From positions 1 to 64,000 of the forward strand of contig CAIPNE010000714.1 of the NCBI GenBank assembly GCA_903866355.1: a stretch of 64,000 nt of DNA, written 5' to 3'. A model generated the notes under the pieces. That model was given only the letters and a program-made list of their open reading frames with translations. It searched no databases and was not told the DNA's origin. A program made the position numbers and the translations under genes. Position 1 is the first letter of the stretch, and the number at the start of each line of letters is the position of its first letter. Below, piece after piece: positions 24,218 through 30,764 of the stretch. The DNA comes from an uncultured Gammaproteobacteria bacterium. GTDB taxonomy: Bacteria > Pseudomonadota > Gammaproteobacteria > Ga0077536.

Positions 24218-24263
24218 GGGAGACATTGTCGCTCATCCCCGGCGAATTGCGGGTCCGACACGC

Positions 24264-24656
24264 CTAGTCGCGGATGTCGTCGTACAAGGCGTAGTACACG
24301 CTGCGGAAGGCTTCCCTCAGCGCGGCTGTGCGGCCTTCGGATTCAGTGCGGCTGGCCGTCCTGGTGGTGGTGGCAAGGGCTGCTTGGGCCTCACTGACTT
24401 CCCGTAGCATGCGAACCAGAACCAGACGATCTTCGACAGCGGGGGACTTGGTGTCTCCCGGCGTGATCTTCTCCAGCGACCACAGCAGTCGGTCGATTTC
24501 GTCCAGTCGGGCGACAGCGTGGACTATGTCATCCAAAGCCGTCGTGATGTAGCGAGTGGTCGGCATTTTGCCTTTGAAATCGTCCACGTCAGCGACGGCT
24601 TGCGCCCTGATATCGCGGATATCATCCAGCACCTTAATGAATGTCGATGTTGCCAT
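24264..24656 (-). CDS. Helical hypothetical protein, 130 aa
   Basis: ATG with SD GAAGGGA. Almost entirely helical, rich in Asp/Arg/Ala, with heptad-like spacing (DIRDIRAQAVADVDDF). Unknown. Confidence 0.63.
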   Translation of the reverse strand: MATSTFIKVLDDIRDIRAQAVADVDDFKGKMPTTRYITTALDDIVHAVARLDEIDRLLWSLEKITPGDTKSPAVEDRLVLVRMLREVSEAQAALATTTRTASRTESEGRTAALREAFRSVYYALYDDIRD

Positions 24657-24670
24657 GGTGGAAATCCCTT

Positions 24671-24907
24671 CTAGTCGAAGCAGTCTTTGATGCAGGCTTC
24701 AGCGGCGGCTATGGCTTCGTCCCGGCTATCGACCCAGCCTTCACCGACCGGGACTGACAGGAAGTCGTCTTGGGACACTTCCCACTCCCAGACATCACCA
24801 CGGAACAGGATCAGAGCTTTGAGGCCAGCGATGGACAGGCGGGCAGATCTAGCATCCCCGCCGTCGAGGTCGTCGCCCTGCCACTCAGCATTCAGCTTCA
24901 GTTCCAT
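24671..24907 (-). CDS. Hypothetical protein, 78 aa
   Basis: ATG with SD AAGGGGA. N-terminal strands then a helical C-terminal part with two Cys (AAAEACIKDCFD). Unknown. First gene after promoter 24948-24974. Confidence 0.62.
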   Translation of the reverse strand: MELKLNAEWQGDDLDGGDARSARLSIAGLKALILFRGDVWEWEVSQDDFLSVPVGEGWVDSRDEAIAAAEACIKDCFD

Positions 24908-24947
24908 CAGAATCCCCTTCCTAGAGGGCTAGCCCCTCCATCTTTTG

Positions 24948-24974
24948 CAACGCTGGTGGCAGGGGGATTATTCC
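24948..24974 (-). promoter_or_regulatory. SigH/SigR-type promoter
   Basis: GGAATA, 16 bases, CGTTG, then CAAAAGATGGAGGGG. TAA of the ligase gene is inside GGAATAA. Leader has a GAGGG/CCCTC hairpin. Confidence 0.76.
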
Positions 24975-25837
24975 GGACGCAGGCCACGCCAGGAAGGATG
25001 CCGCATCCGACCGTCTTTAGTCAGGGCGGCGTACTGGATCGCGGCGGTCAGAGTCGGGGTCACGAACTGCGCACCCTTAGCATCGTGGCCGGTGACCGGC
25101 GAAGCGAACGGGGACTCGTCGGTCTGGATCGACAGGAACAGATCCAGCAGCTTGTCGAGTTCAGCGTCGGTGAATCCAGTGCCAACCCGGCCACAGAACT
25201 TCAGGCCGTCCTCAGTCGGGGTGCCCAGCAGGATGGAGCCGATAGTCCCGGCGCGAGAGCCTTCGCCGTACTTCCAGCCTCCGATGAACACGTCATCCTC
25301 AAGCCAGTTCTTCGACTTCACCCAGTTGCGGCTTCGCCTGCCGGGTTCGTACAGGCTGTCCCAACTCTTGGCGACCACGCCTTCGCGCCCTTCGGTCAGA
25401 GCCTGGGCCTCCCGCCCGGTGCTGGCGTCGAGCAGCGGGGGAACGCTGAAGCCTTCCGATAGCTGCACCACGCTCTCAAGGATCTGCCTGCGCAGCCGAT
25501 AGGGCACGCGGGTCAGATCCCTGCCGTCTAGCTCCACAATGTCGAAGGCCCAGTATTCGACGTGAGTCGTCGCTTTGTTCTGGATCATGTTGAAGTCAGG
25601 TTCCCCGGCCTCGTTGAGGCTGACCACTTCGCCGTCGAGGACCACGTTGTGGTCGCTAATGATCTTCACGTCGTAGTCGGTAGTGCAGTCCCGGCCACTG
25701 CGGGAGTGCAGGGTGACTGTGCCCTCATGGTGCCGCACGATCAGCCGGTGACCGTCGTGCTTTTCCTCAAAGCTCCAGCGGTCGGCTGTGAAGCTGGCGA
25801 TATCACCGGAATGGCACAGCATCGGTGACAGAGGCAC
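24968..25837 (-). CDS. ATP-dependent DNA ligase (LigD ligase-domain type)
   Basis: 289 aa, one ligase unit of adenylation plus OB domains. Motif I is 'EEKHDGHR' with the nucleotidyl Lys at 26; 'VVLDGEVV' (III), 'YWAFDIVELDGRDL' (IIIa), 'EGVVAKSW' (IV) and 'RNWVKSKNW' (V) are all present. It lacks the polymerase and nuclease domains of full LigD. Start is GTG, two bases after the previous stop, with no good SD; ATG a few codons in is an alternative. It is transcribed behind promoter 26137-26163 with a partner gene. With Ku (7121-7912) it can make a complete minimal NHEJ pair. Confidence 0.93.
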   Translation of the reverse strand: MPLSPMLCHSGDIASFTADRWSFEEKHDGHRLIVRHHEGTVTLHSRSGRDCTTDYDVKIISDHNVVLDGEVVSLNEAGEPDFNMIQNKATTHVEYWAFDIVELDGRDLTRVPYRLRRQILESVVQLSEGFSVPPLLDASTGREAQALTEGREGVVAKSWDSLYEPGRRSRNWVKSKNWLEDDVFIGGWKYGEGSRAGTIGSILLGTPTEDGLKFCGRVGTGFTDAELDKLLDLFLSIQTDESPFASPVTGHDAKGAQFVTPTLTAAIQYAALTKDGRMRHPSWRGLRPE

Positions 25838-25839
25838 GG

Positions 25840-26097
25840 CTATAAGGCTTCGACTTCGTCGGCGGCTGCCAGTAAAGCGGCGGCAATTTCCCGCGCCTCA
25901 GCGGGAGAGAACTTCGACACCCCGCCGCTGCTGTAGCCTCGCGCACCAGGGGCATAGCCCTGCTCGCTGCGCACCACCAGTAGGACGCCGTAGTCGGGTT
26001 CGGCCTTGTAGCCGGGGTTGACCTCCACTTCGGCCACACCCTTGGTCTTGCGACCGTCGTGGTGGGCCTCAGCGATGACCTTCACGCGCTCAGGCAT
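25840..26097 (-). CDS. Hypothetical protein, 85 aa
   Basis: ATG at 26097 with SD GGAAGGAG. Beta-rich with 'YGVLLVVRSEQGYAPGARGY' and an Ala-rich C-terminal helix (AREIAAALLAAADEVEAL). It is the first gene before the ligase and nearly abuts it, so the two share a transcript. Confidence 0.63.
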   Translation of the reverse strand: MPERVKVIAEAHHDGRKTKGVAEVEVNPGYKAEPDYGVLLVVRSEQGYAPGARGYSSGGVSKFSPAEAREIAAALLAAADEVEAL

Positions 26098-26136
26098 CGG
26101 ACTCCTTCCCTGGAGGGACACTCCCTCCATCTATAA

Positions 26137-26163
26137 CAACGCTAGGGAAGGGTCGGATATTCC
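26137..26163 (-). promoter_or_regulatory. SigH/SigR-type promoter of the ligase unit
   Basis: GGAATA, 16 bases, CGTTG, TTATAGATGGAGGG. Leader hairpin GGAGGGA-gtg-TCCCTCC (26112-26128). Confidence 0.8.
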
Positions 26164-26384
26164 AGCCGGTCGATGTGGGCACGCAGGCAGTCGTCGCAGA
26201 TGTTGAGGACCAGTTCTTCCCCGTCGAGGCTGTCCCAAAACGTCGAGCCGTAATGGCCTTGGGTGCGGAACTCCGTGCCGCCATACGGCTGGTTGCCGCC
26301 AGCCTCCAGCCCTGGTGGGCGGGTGACTCCCTCAAAGACATGAGGCAGTGACTTCCCGCACTTGAAGCAGGGCAGGCACTTCAC
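26142..26384 (-). CDS. Zn-binding hypothetical protein, 80 aa
   Basis: The start is uncertain: GTG at 26384 (one base after the previous stop) or GTG at 26393 in the overlap; no SD in either case. 'KCLPCFKCGKSL', 'GGTEFRTQGHYGSTFWD' and 'LNICDDCLRAH' match a small conserved phage protein type with paired CxxC zinc sites and a GHYGST loop. Function unknown. Confidence 0.63.
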   Translation of the reverse strand: MKCLPCFKCGKSLPHVFEGVTRPPGLEAGGNQPYGGTEFRTQGHYGSTFWDSLDGEELVLNICDDCLRAHIDRLEYPTLP

Positions 26385-26385
26385 G

Positions 26386-26748
26386 TCAGTCACCGCTGTC
26401 GATGACGTAGTGGAACCCGCAGTGGTTGCAGTCGAAGTCGTGGACGCACGCGCCGGTCTTGCGGACGGTGTACTCATGCAAGCACGGTGTGCCGTCAGGG
26501 CGCAGCGGAACCTGGCCGGTTGCTTTGGAGAACATCGTCTGCCCGCCACAGTTGGAGCAGGCGAACGTACCACCCTCTTCCCAGCCCTGATCTTGCTTGT
26601 ACGGGCCTGGGCCGGGGGGCAGGTACCCAGAGATACCCCAATGGCCCCAGCGGGCGTTGTGCTTGATGTAGCGCCGGGAACTTTCCGGCACGGGCTTGCG
26701 GGTCGTGCCCTCGCAGGCGGGACAGACGCCCATTGGCTTGTCGGTCAT
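26386..26748 (-). CDS. Triple-zinc-knuckle protein, 120 aa
   Basis: ATG after CCAGGAA. Three CxxC groups: 'CPACEG', 'CSNCGG' and 'DCNHCG', the last in a C-terminal 'DFDCNHCGFHYV' knuckle. The middle is Gly/Pro-rich (YLPPGPGPYKQDQGW). Probably an adaptor with two or more zinc sites; unrecognised. Confidence 0.64.
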   Translation of the reverse strand: MTDKPMGVCPACEGTTRKPVPESSRRYIKHNARWGHWGISGYLPPGPGPYKQDQGWEEGGTFACSNCGGQTMFSKATGQVPLRPDGTPCLHEYTVRKTGACVHDFDCNHCGFHYVIDSGD

Positions 26749-26888
26749 TTCCTGGCCTCCAGTTCGGCGGTGATGTTGGCGATAGCTTTGGCGCAGAACT
26801 TATTGCCGGGGTCACGGGCCAGCGAGGCACGGTGCCGGTCTATGACGGCCAGCAGTTCAGCGGTCGGCGTGTGCTTGAGCGGCCTCAC
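26745..26888 (-). CDS. Small basic protein, 47 aa
   Basis: GTG overlapping the previous stop (GTGA) and ending in an ATGA overlap with the next gene. Basic and Ala-rich. Real because of double coupling; function unknown. Confidence 0.55.
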   Translation of the reverse strand: MRPLKHTPTAELLAVIDRHRASLARDPGNKFCAKAIANITAELEARK

Positions 26889-26992
26889 CCGTCTTCGTCC
26901 TCCATTGCTTGCAGGGCACTGAGCATTTCCATGATGACGGCGGCGAACTGCTCACCGTTCTCTGCGGCATCCAGCCGTTCGGGGAATGTCAT
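26885..26992 (-). CDS. Mini-protein, 35 aa
   Basis: ATG at 26992 overlapping the previous stop as TGATG. Acidic helical (FAAVIMEMLSALQAMEDEDG). Coupled to both neighbours. Confidence 0.55.
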   Translation of the reverse strand: MTFPERLDAAENGEQFAAVIMEMLSALQAMEDEDG

Positions 26993-27153
26993 CAGTACAC
27001 CTTCAGCCCGTCCACTGGCAGTTCCTCGCTGTCGCCTTCGGCGTAGCGGACGGTGGCGTAGGTGAAGATGCGGCCAAACTCTTCGCGGCCATACAGATCG
27101 GTGATGAGGCCGATGCGACCCCAGCTACCGACAACGGCTTTTCCGATTCTCAT
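26992..27153 (-). CDS. Small beta-rich protein, 53 aa
   Basis: ATG at 27153 with AGGAGG five bases upstream. 'KAVVGSWGRIGLITDLYGREEFGRIFTYATVRY' looks like a small beta barrel (SH3-like). Unknown. Confidence 0.58.
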   Translation of the reverse strand: MRIGKAVVGSWGRIGLITDLYGREEFGRIFTYATVRYAEGDSEELPVDGLKVY

Positions 27154-27290
27154 GTGTCCTCCTTGTCGAATGGGCAGTCGAGGGCGTGAGCGCGGAGGTA
27201 GCCGCGCAGCAGGCGGTCGAGGTCGGCTGAGTGAGTGCGGGACAGGACGCGCAACGCGAGATTGCGGGATTGGTCGCAGTCGTGGGGCAT
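27150..27290 (-). CDS. Small basic protein, 46 aa
   Basis: ATG at 27290 with AGGAGG five bases upstream. His/Cys start 'PHDCDQSRN', then a basic Leu/Arg-rich part (LDRLLRGYLRAHALDCP). First gene after promoter 27331-27357. Confidence 0.57.
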   Translation of the reverse strand: MPHDCDQSRNLALRVLSRTHSADLDRLLRGYLRAHALDCPFDKEDT

Positions 27291-27330
27291 GGCATCCTCC
27301 TGCCGGGGGAGATTCCCCCTCCACTAGCTA

Positions 27331-27357
27331 TAACGCGCAGGTCAGCGGGTTTATTCC
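27331..27357 (-). promoter_or_regulatory. SigH/SigR-type promoter
   Basis: GGAATA, 16 bases, CGTTA, TAGCTAGTGGAGGG. Leader hairpin GGGGGA-atc-TCCCCC (27305-27319). Confidence 0.74.
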
Positions 27358-27767
27358 TACTCGCTCATCAGCCGCACATATTCGCGGTGGGCGTCATTGA
27401 GCGCACCTTGGAATCCCGGCGGCAGGCGCTTGATGCGCTTCACGCCGACCGAAATGGAGTTGACGAGGTAGATCACGTTGCCGTCGTCGGTGCGGGTGGC
27501 TTTAGCGGGGCCGGGGGTGACCTTCACCTTGTAGGTGGCGAGAGTGACGCCGACGCGACCATCCTTCTCGCCGTACAGGACGATGTACTGGCCTGCATAG
27601 CGCTCCCTGTAGTGGAGGACGTTCACGCCGTCGCTGCGCTTGAGCAGCACGGGTTCACCCTTGAACTGGATGAACTGGGCACTGAGGGCTTCCACGCCGT
27701 CCTGGCGTAGCAGGGCAGCCTTGGCCTTAGCCTTCATGGCTTCGATGTGGGCAGGGCTGGGACTCAT
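27357..27767 (-). CDS. Hypothetical protein, 136 aa
   Basis: ATG with AGGAGG. Basic helical N-terminus (AHIEAMKAKAKAALLRQ) then beta-rich (GQYIVLYGEKDGRVGVTLATYKVKV). Resembles a nucleic-acid-associated barrel but is not recognised. Confidence 0.63.
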   Translation of the reverse strand: MSPSPAHIEAMKAKAKAALLRQDGVEALSAQFIQFKGEPVLLKRSDGVNVLHYRERYAGQYIVLYGEKDGRVGVTLATYKVKVTPGPAKATRTDDGNVIYLVNSISVGVKRIKRLPPGFQGALNDAHREYVRLMSE

Positions 27768-27780
27768 TTAGCCTCCTGGG

Positions 27781-27921
27781 CTAGTCGTCGTAATCGCACA
27801 CGGGGCCGTGCTTGTCGGCGGCATCCCGGCTGGAAACCCGCCGACCCTGCCAACCGCATGGGCACTTGGGCTGCCAGCTAGAGCCATTCCGGCAGTGAAG
27901 TTGCTGCCACGGCTTCTGCAT
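27781..27921 (-). CDS. Cys-rich mini-protein, 46 aa
   Basis: ATG at 27921 after GGAAAGGGG. 'CPCGWQGRRVSSRDAADKHGPVC' suggests a zinc knuckle. Unknown. Confidence 0.56.
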   Translation of the reverse strand: MQKPWQQLHCRNGSSWQPKCPCGWQGRRVSSRDAADKHGPVCDYDD

Positions 27922-27961
27922 CAGAACCCCTTTCCGGAGGGAAGAAGCCCTCCACTTATAG

Positions 27962-27988
27962 CAACGCCGTTAGGCCCGCTGGTATTCC
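27962..27988 (-). promoter_or_regulatory. SigH/SigR-type promoter
   Basis: GGGAATA, 16 bases, CGTTG, CTATAAGTGGAGGG. Leader hairpin GGAGGG-N6-CCCTCC (27936-27953). Confidence 0.75.
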
Positions 27989-27998
27989 CGAAGACACT

Positions 27999-28157
27999 CT
28001 ACGAACCGAAGACGTAGTCTTCGTCGCGGGCTTCCATCGCCCACTCGTAGCGAAGCTCGCCCTCGCAGGCCGCACAGACCGGGATGCCGCGCAGCTTCTT
28101 GGCCGCAGGCCGTTCGCGCTCGTAGTCCCTGTCGCAGGGGCGGCATAAATCCTTCAT
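27999..28157 (-). CDS. Zn-ribbon protein, 52 aa
   Basis: ATG at 28157 with SD GGAGGGAG. 'CRPCDRDYERERPAAKKLRGIPVCAACEG' is a treble-clef-like four-Cys ribbon. Unknown. Confidence 0.62.
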   Translation of the reverse strand: MKDLCRPCDRDYERERPAAKKLRGIPVCAACEGELRYEWAMEARDEDYVFGS

Positions 28158-28201
28158 GGTCACTCCCTCCTGGGCGGGGCACCTGCCCCCTCCATTAGCT
28201 A

Positions 28202-28228
28202 TAACGCCAGATGAGAGGCGATTATTCC
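28202..28228 (-). promoter_or_regulatory. SigH/SigR-type promoter
   Basis: GGAATA, 16 bases, CGTTA, TAGCTAATGGAGGGG. Leader hairpin GGGGCA-gg-TGCCCC (28176-28189). TAA of 28222-28410 lies in GGAATAA. Confidence 0.76.
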
Positions 28229-28410
28229 GGTCTGCCTTTGCAGGCACCGCGATGTGAACCAATCGCCAAGCCGACTCCCCAGATGCGCTTCGCGCAGCCC
28301 AGGCACTCTATGCGGTAGCCCTTGCGGCCCTTCTCGTATCGCTCTTGCTGTTCTGCAAGGGTGGGGAGAACGTACTTGAAGCCGTAGGGGGCTTCGCGCT
28401 TCCGTGCCAT
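28222..28410 (-). CDS. Basic Zn-knuckle protein, 62 aa
   Basis: ATG at 28410 with SD AAGGAG. Basic, 'RIECLGCAKRIWGVGLAIGSHRGACKG' puts Cys, His and Cys in a CxxC...H...C knuckle like a zinc finger. Unknown. Confidence 0.6.
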   Translation of the reverse strand: MARKREAPYGFKYVLPTLAEQQERYEKGRKGYRIECLGCAKRIWGVGLAIGSHRGACKGRPE

Positions 28411-28411
28411 G

Positions 28412-28753
28412 TCAGGCTCCTTCCGCGAGGGGGTGGTCGAGGATGAACTGTTCTGCGACGGCCAACCGCTCTTTGGCGGGGCGATCCTTGAGGTCGCCGG
28501 TCGAAGCGATGACCTTGCCGCACACACCGCTTTTGAGTTCTGCGCCGATGCAGTAGCCGCCAGCGTTGTAGAAGATTTCCAGCACCGGGCCTTGGCGGCT
28601 GTCGCCGTCAAGGTGGCTCAACCCCGCCTCTTTGCTCCAGAAGAAGTCCACGGCGGGGCTGCCGTAATGGCTGCCGTGGCTCCCGGTGCGCGGCCAGCCG
28701 CTCTTCTCAGCGGCAGCGTCAAGGATGCGGGAGTGTCCTGCGTAGTCAGGCAT
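28412..28753 (-). CDS. Hypothetical protein, 113 aa
   Basis: ATG at 28753 with SD GGAAGGGG. Mixed alpha/beta with Cys pair 'CIGAELKSGVCGKVI' and a C-terminal helix (KERLAVAEQFILDHPLAEGA). Unknown. Confidence 0.62.
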   Translation of the reverse strand: MPDYAGHSRILDAAAEKSGWPRTGSHGSHYGSPAVDFFWSKEAGLSHLDGDSRQGPVLEIFYNAGGYCIGAELKSGVCGKVIASTGDLKDRPAKERLAVAEQFILDHPLAEGA

Positions 28754-28791
28754 TTGTCCCCTTCCTGAAGGGAGAACCCCTCCACTAGCTA

Positions 28792-28818
28792 CAACGCCTG
28801 TTGGGCTGGGGTTATTCC
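28792..28818 (-). promoter_or_regulatory. SigH/SigR-type promoter
   Basis: GGAATA, 16 bases, CGTTG, TAGCTAGTGGAGGGG. TAA of 28812-29042 is inside GGAATAA. Confidence 0.75.
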
Positions 28819-29042
28819 GATTTCCTGGGGTAGGCAACCCACTCGCGGTGGTACTGACCGGCGCGAACCGGCTGGTAGCCACCAAACCATTTGTTGTGGA
28901 CTTCGACTTGCAGCCGGATGAGGCCCATCTTCTCCAAAGCCTTGGCGGTGGAGTATCTGCGACCGCCGCCCTGCGAGACGTAGCCGTACTCAGCAAGGCG
29001 ATCCATGAATCGCTGCTGGGCGGGGGAAAGCTGCTTCGGCAC
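28812..29042 (-). CDS. Helix-turn-helix-like small protein, 76 aa
   Basis: GTG at 29042 (six bases after AAGGAG; an in-frame TTG sits closer). 'LSPAQQRFMDRLAEYGYVSQGGGRRYSTAKALEKMGLIRLQVEV' reads as a winged-helix-like DNA-binding core. Could be a regulator in the accessory array; no target known. Confidence 0.6.
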   Translation of the reverse strand: MPKQLSPAQQRFMDRLAEYGYVSQGGGRRYSTAKALEKMGLIRLQVEVHNKWFGGYQPVRAGQYHREWVAYPRKSE

Positions 29043-29083
29043 CAGCAACTCCTTTCCGGAGGGATTCCCCCCTCCACTAGCTA

Positions 29084-29110
29084 CAACGCTGCAAAGTGGT
29101 TGAGTATTCC
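29084..29110 (-). promoter_or_regulatory. SigH/SigR-type promoter
   Basis: GGGAATA, 16 bases, CGTTG, TAGCTAGTGGAGGGG. Leader hairpin GGAGGG...CCCTCC at 29058-29075. Confidence 0.75.
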
Positions 29111-29174
29111 CAGGTCAATACCTGAAAGTGCCTGGTCGGGAAATGGTCATTCCGCTCGTTGCGGAACGCAGGGA

Positions 29175-29477
29175 TTAACGGTGATTAACGGGGCAATCGG
29201 GGTCGGCCTCGCGGTCGGTATTCTCCGGATGCAGCGGCTCAGGATCGGACTTGTCCACGGTGTAGTAGGTGCAAGTGCAGTCGGCATCTTCGACCCACAC
29301 TTCTAGGACTCTTCCGGTTGAATCGTCGGTGTACAGCACCTGGGGGGCGAGCAGGTCGTCGCTGTGGAAAAGTGCCTCTACTACCTTGACCTGATCCGAA
29401 TGGTCAAAGTCATCTTCGACTTCAAGCCGGTAGACAACCTCGCTCGTCTCCAGCATTTTCACACGCAGTTCTTTCAT
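29175..29477 (-). CDS. Hypothetical protein, 100 aa, apparently near-leaderless
   Basis: ATG at 29477 has no SD. The -10 of promoter 29486-29512 is only about 10 bases upstream, so the mRNA would start a few bases before the ATG. The sequence is acidic with 'DCTCTYYTVDKSDPEP'. Unknown. The start is supported by the promoter geometry. Confidence 0.6.
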   Translation of the reverse strand: MKELRVKMLETSEVVYRLEVEDDFDHSDQVKVVEALFHSDDLLAPQVLYTDDSTGRVLEVWVEDADCTCTYYTVDKSDPEPLHPENTDREADPDCPVNHR

Positions 29478-29485
29478 GGCGGGTG

Positions 29486-29512
29486 TAACAACGGAGAGCG
29501 TCAGTTTATTCC
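29486..29512 (-). promoter_or_regulatory. SigH/SigR-type promoter, TGTTA -10
   Basis: GGGAATA, 16 bases, TGTTAC. No leader follows: the ATG begins within the expected first bases of the transcript. Confidence 0.65.
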
Positions 29513-29543
29513 CGGCTCCCAACCAACTGGTTGGCTAGCTGAC

Positions 29544-29592
29544 ATAATAGGTATTATCGGCAAACCACAGAGTGTGTGATGTCGGTCACATC
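29544..29592. other. Two short palindromes in an intergenic region
   Basis: ATAATA-gg-TATTAT (29544-29557) and GATGT-N5-ACATC (29578-29592) lie in the gap between 29591-29866 and the promoter at 29486. Candidate operators for the last array gene. Confidence 0.3.
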
Positions 29593-29866
29593 AGATCGGC
29601 CAGGAGGCCACGACGGTCGGTGATGTCGCCCTGCACTCAGAGCAGATGAACAGCTTGGGATGCACCGCTTCGGAGATATTGCGGTGGGCCGCACACACCA
29701 CCTTCACATGCCCACAACAGCCCAACTTGCACGCCCAGGCTGCTGGCCGGGAACAGAACGGCACGCTGTTCACAACCCGGCGCAACGTACACGAAGCATC
29801 GAAACCCAAAGCCCACTCAATCTCATCGACAACCCTGGTGCCGATATAGAACGTCGGGACGCTCAC
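29591..29866 (-). CDS. Cys-rich hypothetical protein, 91 aa
   Basis: GTG overlaps the previous stop (GTGA). Cys/His pattern 'CSRPAAWACKLGCCGHVKVVCAAH' and 'CSEC' suggests multiple zinc sites. Unknown. Confidence 0.6.
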   Translation of the reverse strand: MSVPTFYIGTRVVDEIEWALGFDASCTLRRVVNSVPFCSRPAAWACKLGCCGHVKVVCAAHRNISEAVHPKLFICSECRATSPTVVASWPI

Positions 29867-30162
29867 CGCGTCACTCCGACCAACTCCCTGACCTTCAGGA
29901 TGATCTTGTACCAGTCGCCAGGGTCAGTCGCGTCCTGATCCACAATCTCACGGATCTGTTCAATCAGATCGGTCGTCATGCCCAGGCAGTCCTTCTCCAT
30001 CGACGTTTTCGGAATCGGCAACTGGTACACCACAGAGACGTAGTAGCAGATTGCGTCCATGCAATGCAGTGCCCGCTGCTCTTCGGTGTACGGACCTTCG
30101 TAATCCTCAATCAAACGCAGCAGTGCTTTCGCCGCATTCTGTCGAGCGCGGGCCGGGGTCAC
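29863..30162 (-). CDS. Hypothetical helical protein, 99 aa
   Basis: GTG overlaps the stop of the 23-aa membrane peptide. Helical, Arg/Ala-rich start, with Cys and Tyr in 'HCMDAICYYVSVVY'. Unknown. Confidence 0.6.
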   Translation of the reverse strand: MTPARARQNAAKALLRLIEDYEGPYTEEQRALHCMDAICYYVSVVYQLPIPKTSMEKDCLGMTTDLIEQIREIVDQDATDPGDWYKIILKVRELVGVTR

Positions 30163-30230
30163 AGGACTACCGCCAACAGCAAGTAGAAGAATCCCATCAC
30201 GCCGATAGCGCAGAAGGTGTCAGTCACCAT
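30159..30230 (-). CDS. Membrane micropeptide, 23 aa
   Basis: ATG at 30230 after GCGAGG. One hydrophobic segment (FCAIGVMGFFYLLLAVVL) and nothing else. Overlaps both neighbours, which supports translation. Confidence 0.5.
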   Translation of the reverse strand: MVTDTFCAIGVMGFFYLLLAVVL

Positions 30231-30333
30231 GTCCTCGCCTTCCGATTATCACTCCAGTCAGAAAGATCGCCATTATTACCGCGACGGCGACGAAGTCGAA
30301 CGGGGTATCGGCAGCCCGGTGTTTCCCGCTCAC
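30220..30333 (-). CDS. Small membrane protein, 37 aa
   Basis: GTG at 30333. One transmembrane stretch (FVAVAVIMAIFLTGVII) followed by a basic tail (GRRGHG). Overlaps the 23-aa peptide by 11 bases. Confidence 0.52.
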   Translation of the reverse strand: MSGKHRAADTPFDFVAVAVIMAIFLTGVIIGRRGHGD

Positions 30334-30370
30334 TGTTTCTGGCTTCCCGGCTGGAATGATGGACTGCTCA

Positions 30371-30580
30371 TCAGTCGAGCTTGACCTTCAATGGGAACAG
30401 GATGTCGGCCATATGTTCAGCCCATGCGAGGTCGGTCAGTTGGGGGTCACGAATTGCGCACTGCTCTGCAATGGTTTGAACCGCGTCATTATGCCGCCGG
30501 ATCTGCTGATATTCCGATGGTGTCAGCCTCCGAAACGTCAACACTGATGTCTGATCCTGCATATTCTGCAATTTACTCAT
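30371..30580 (-). CDS. Hypothetical protein, 69 aa
   Basis: ATG overlapping the previous stop. Helical, with 'LTPSEYQQIRRHNDAVQTI'. Unknown. Confidence 0.57.
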   Translation of the reverse strand: MSKLQNMQDQTSVLTFRRLTPSEYQQIRRHNDAVQTIAEQCAIRDPQLTDLAWAEHMADILFPLKVKLD

Positions 30581-30713
30581 TCTCTTTTTGTCCCGTCGCT
30601 AGTACTTCATTGGCAATTTCTACTGAGAGATACTGAATCGCCTGGTAGATCCTGGCGGTGCGTACAGCGTCATCGGCAACGATTTGGAAAGCTCTGTCTT
30701 CCCATGTAGTCAT
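30573..30713 (-). CDS. Hypothetical protein, 46 aa
   Basis: ATG at 30713. Helical, 'ADDAVRTARIYQAIQYLSVEIA'. Shares eight bases with the next gene start. Unknown. Confidence 0.52.
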   Translation of the reverse strand: MTTWEDRAFQIVADDAVRTARIYQAIQYLSVEIANEVLATGQKENE

Positions 30714-30764
30714 GCCCGTCTAGTTTCCTTCCCAGGTAGCATCAACCCTGTCCCTACACTAGCA

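Noticed and set aside
7986..28157. Possible leaderless starts at ATGGAGG following the promoter TATAG
   Set aside because: ATGGAGGG sits at the expected transcript start of several copies and is in frame in a few (7986, 25840). But the ATG is not in frame in most genes, the leader hairpin uses these bases, and good SDs precede the chosen starts. Kept as an alternative only for 7986.
11400..29110. CRISPR-like array from the repeated GGAATA...GTTGTTATAGATGGAGG element
   Set aside because: The copies are tens to thousands of bases apart, separated by genes, and only motif positions are kept. They are promoters, not repeats with spacers.
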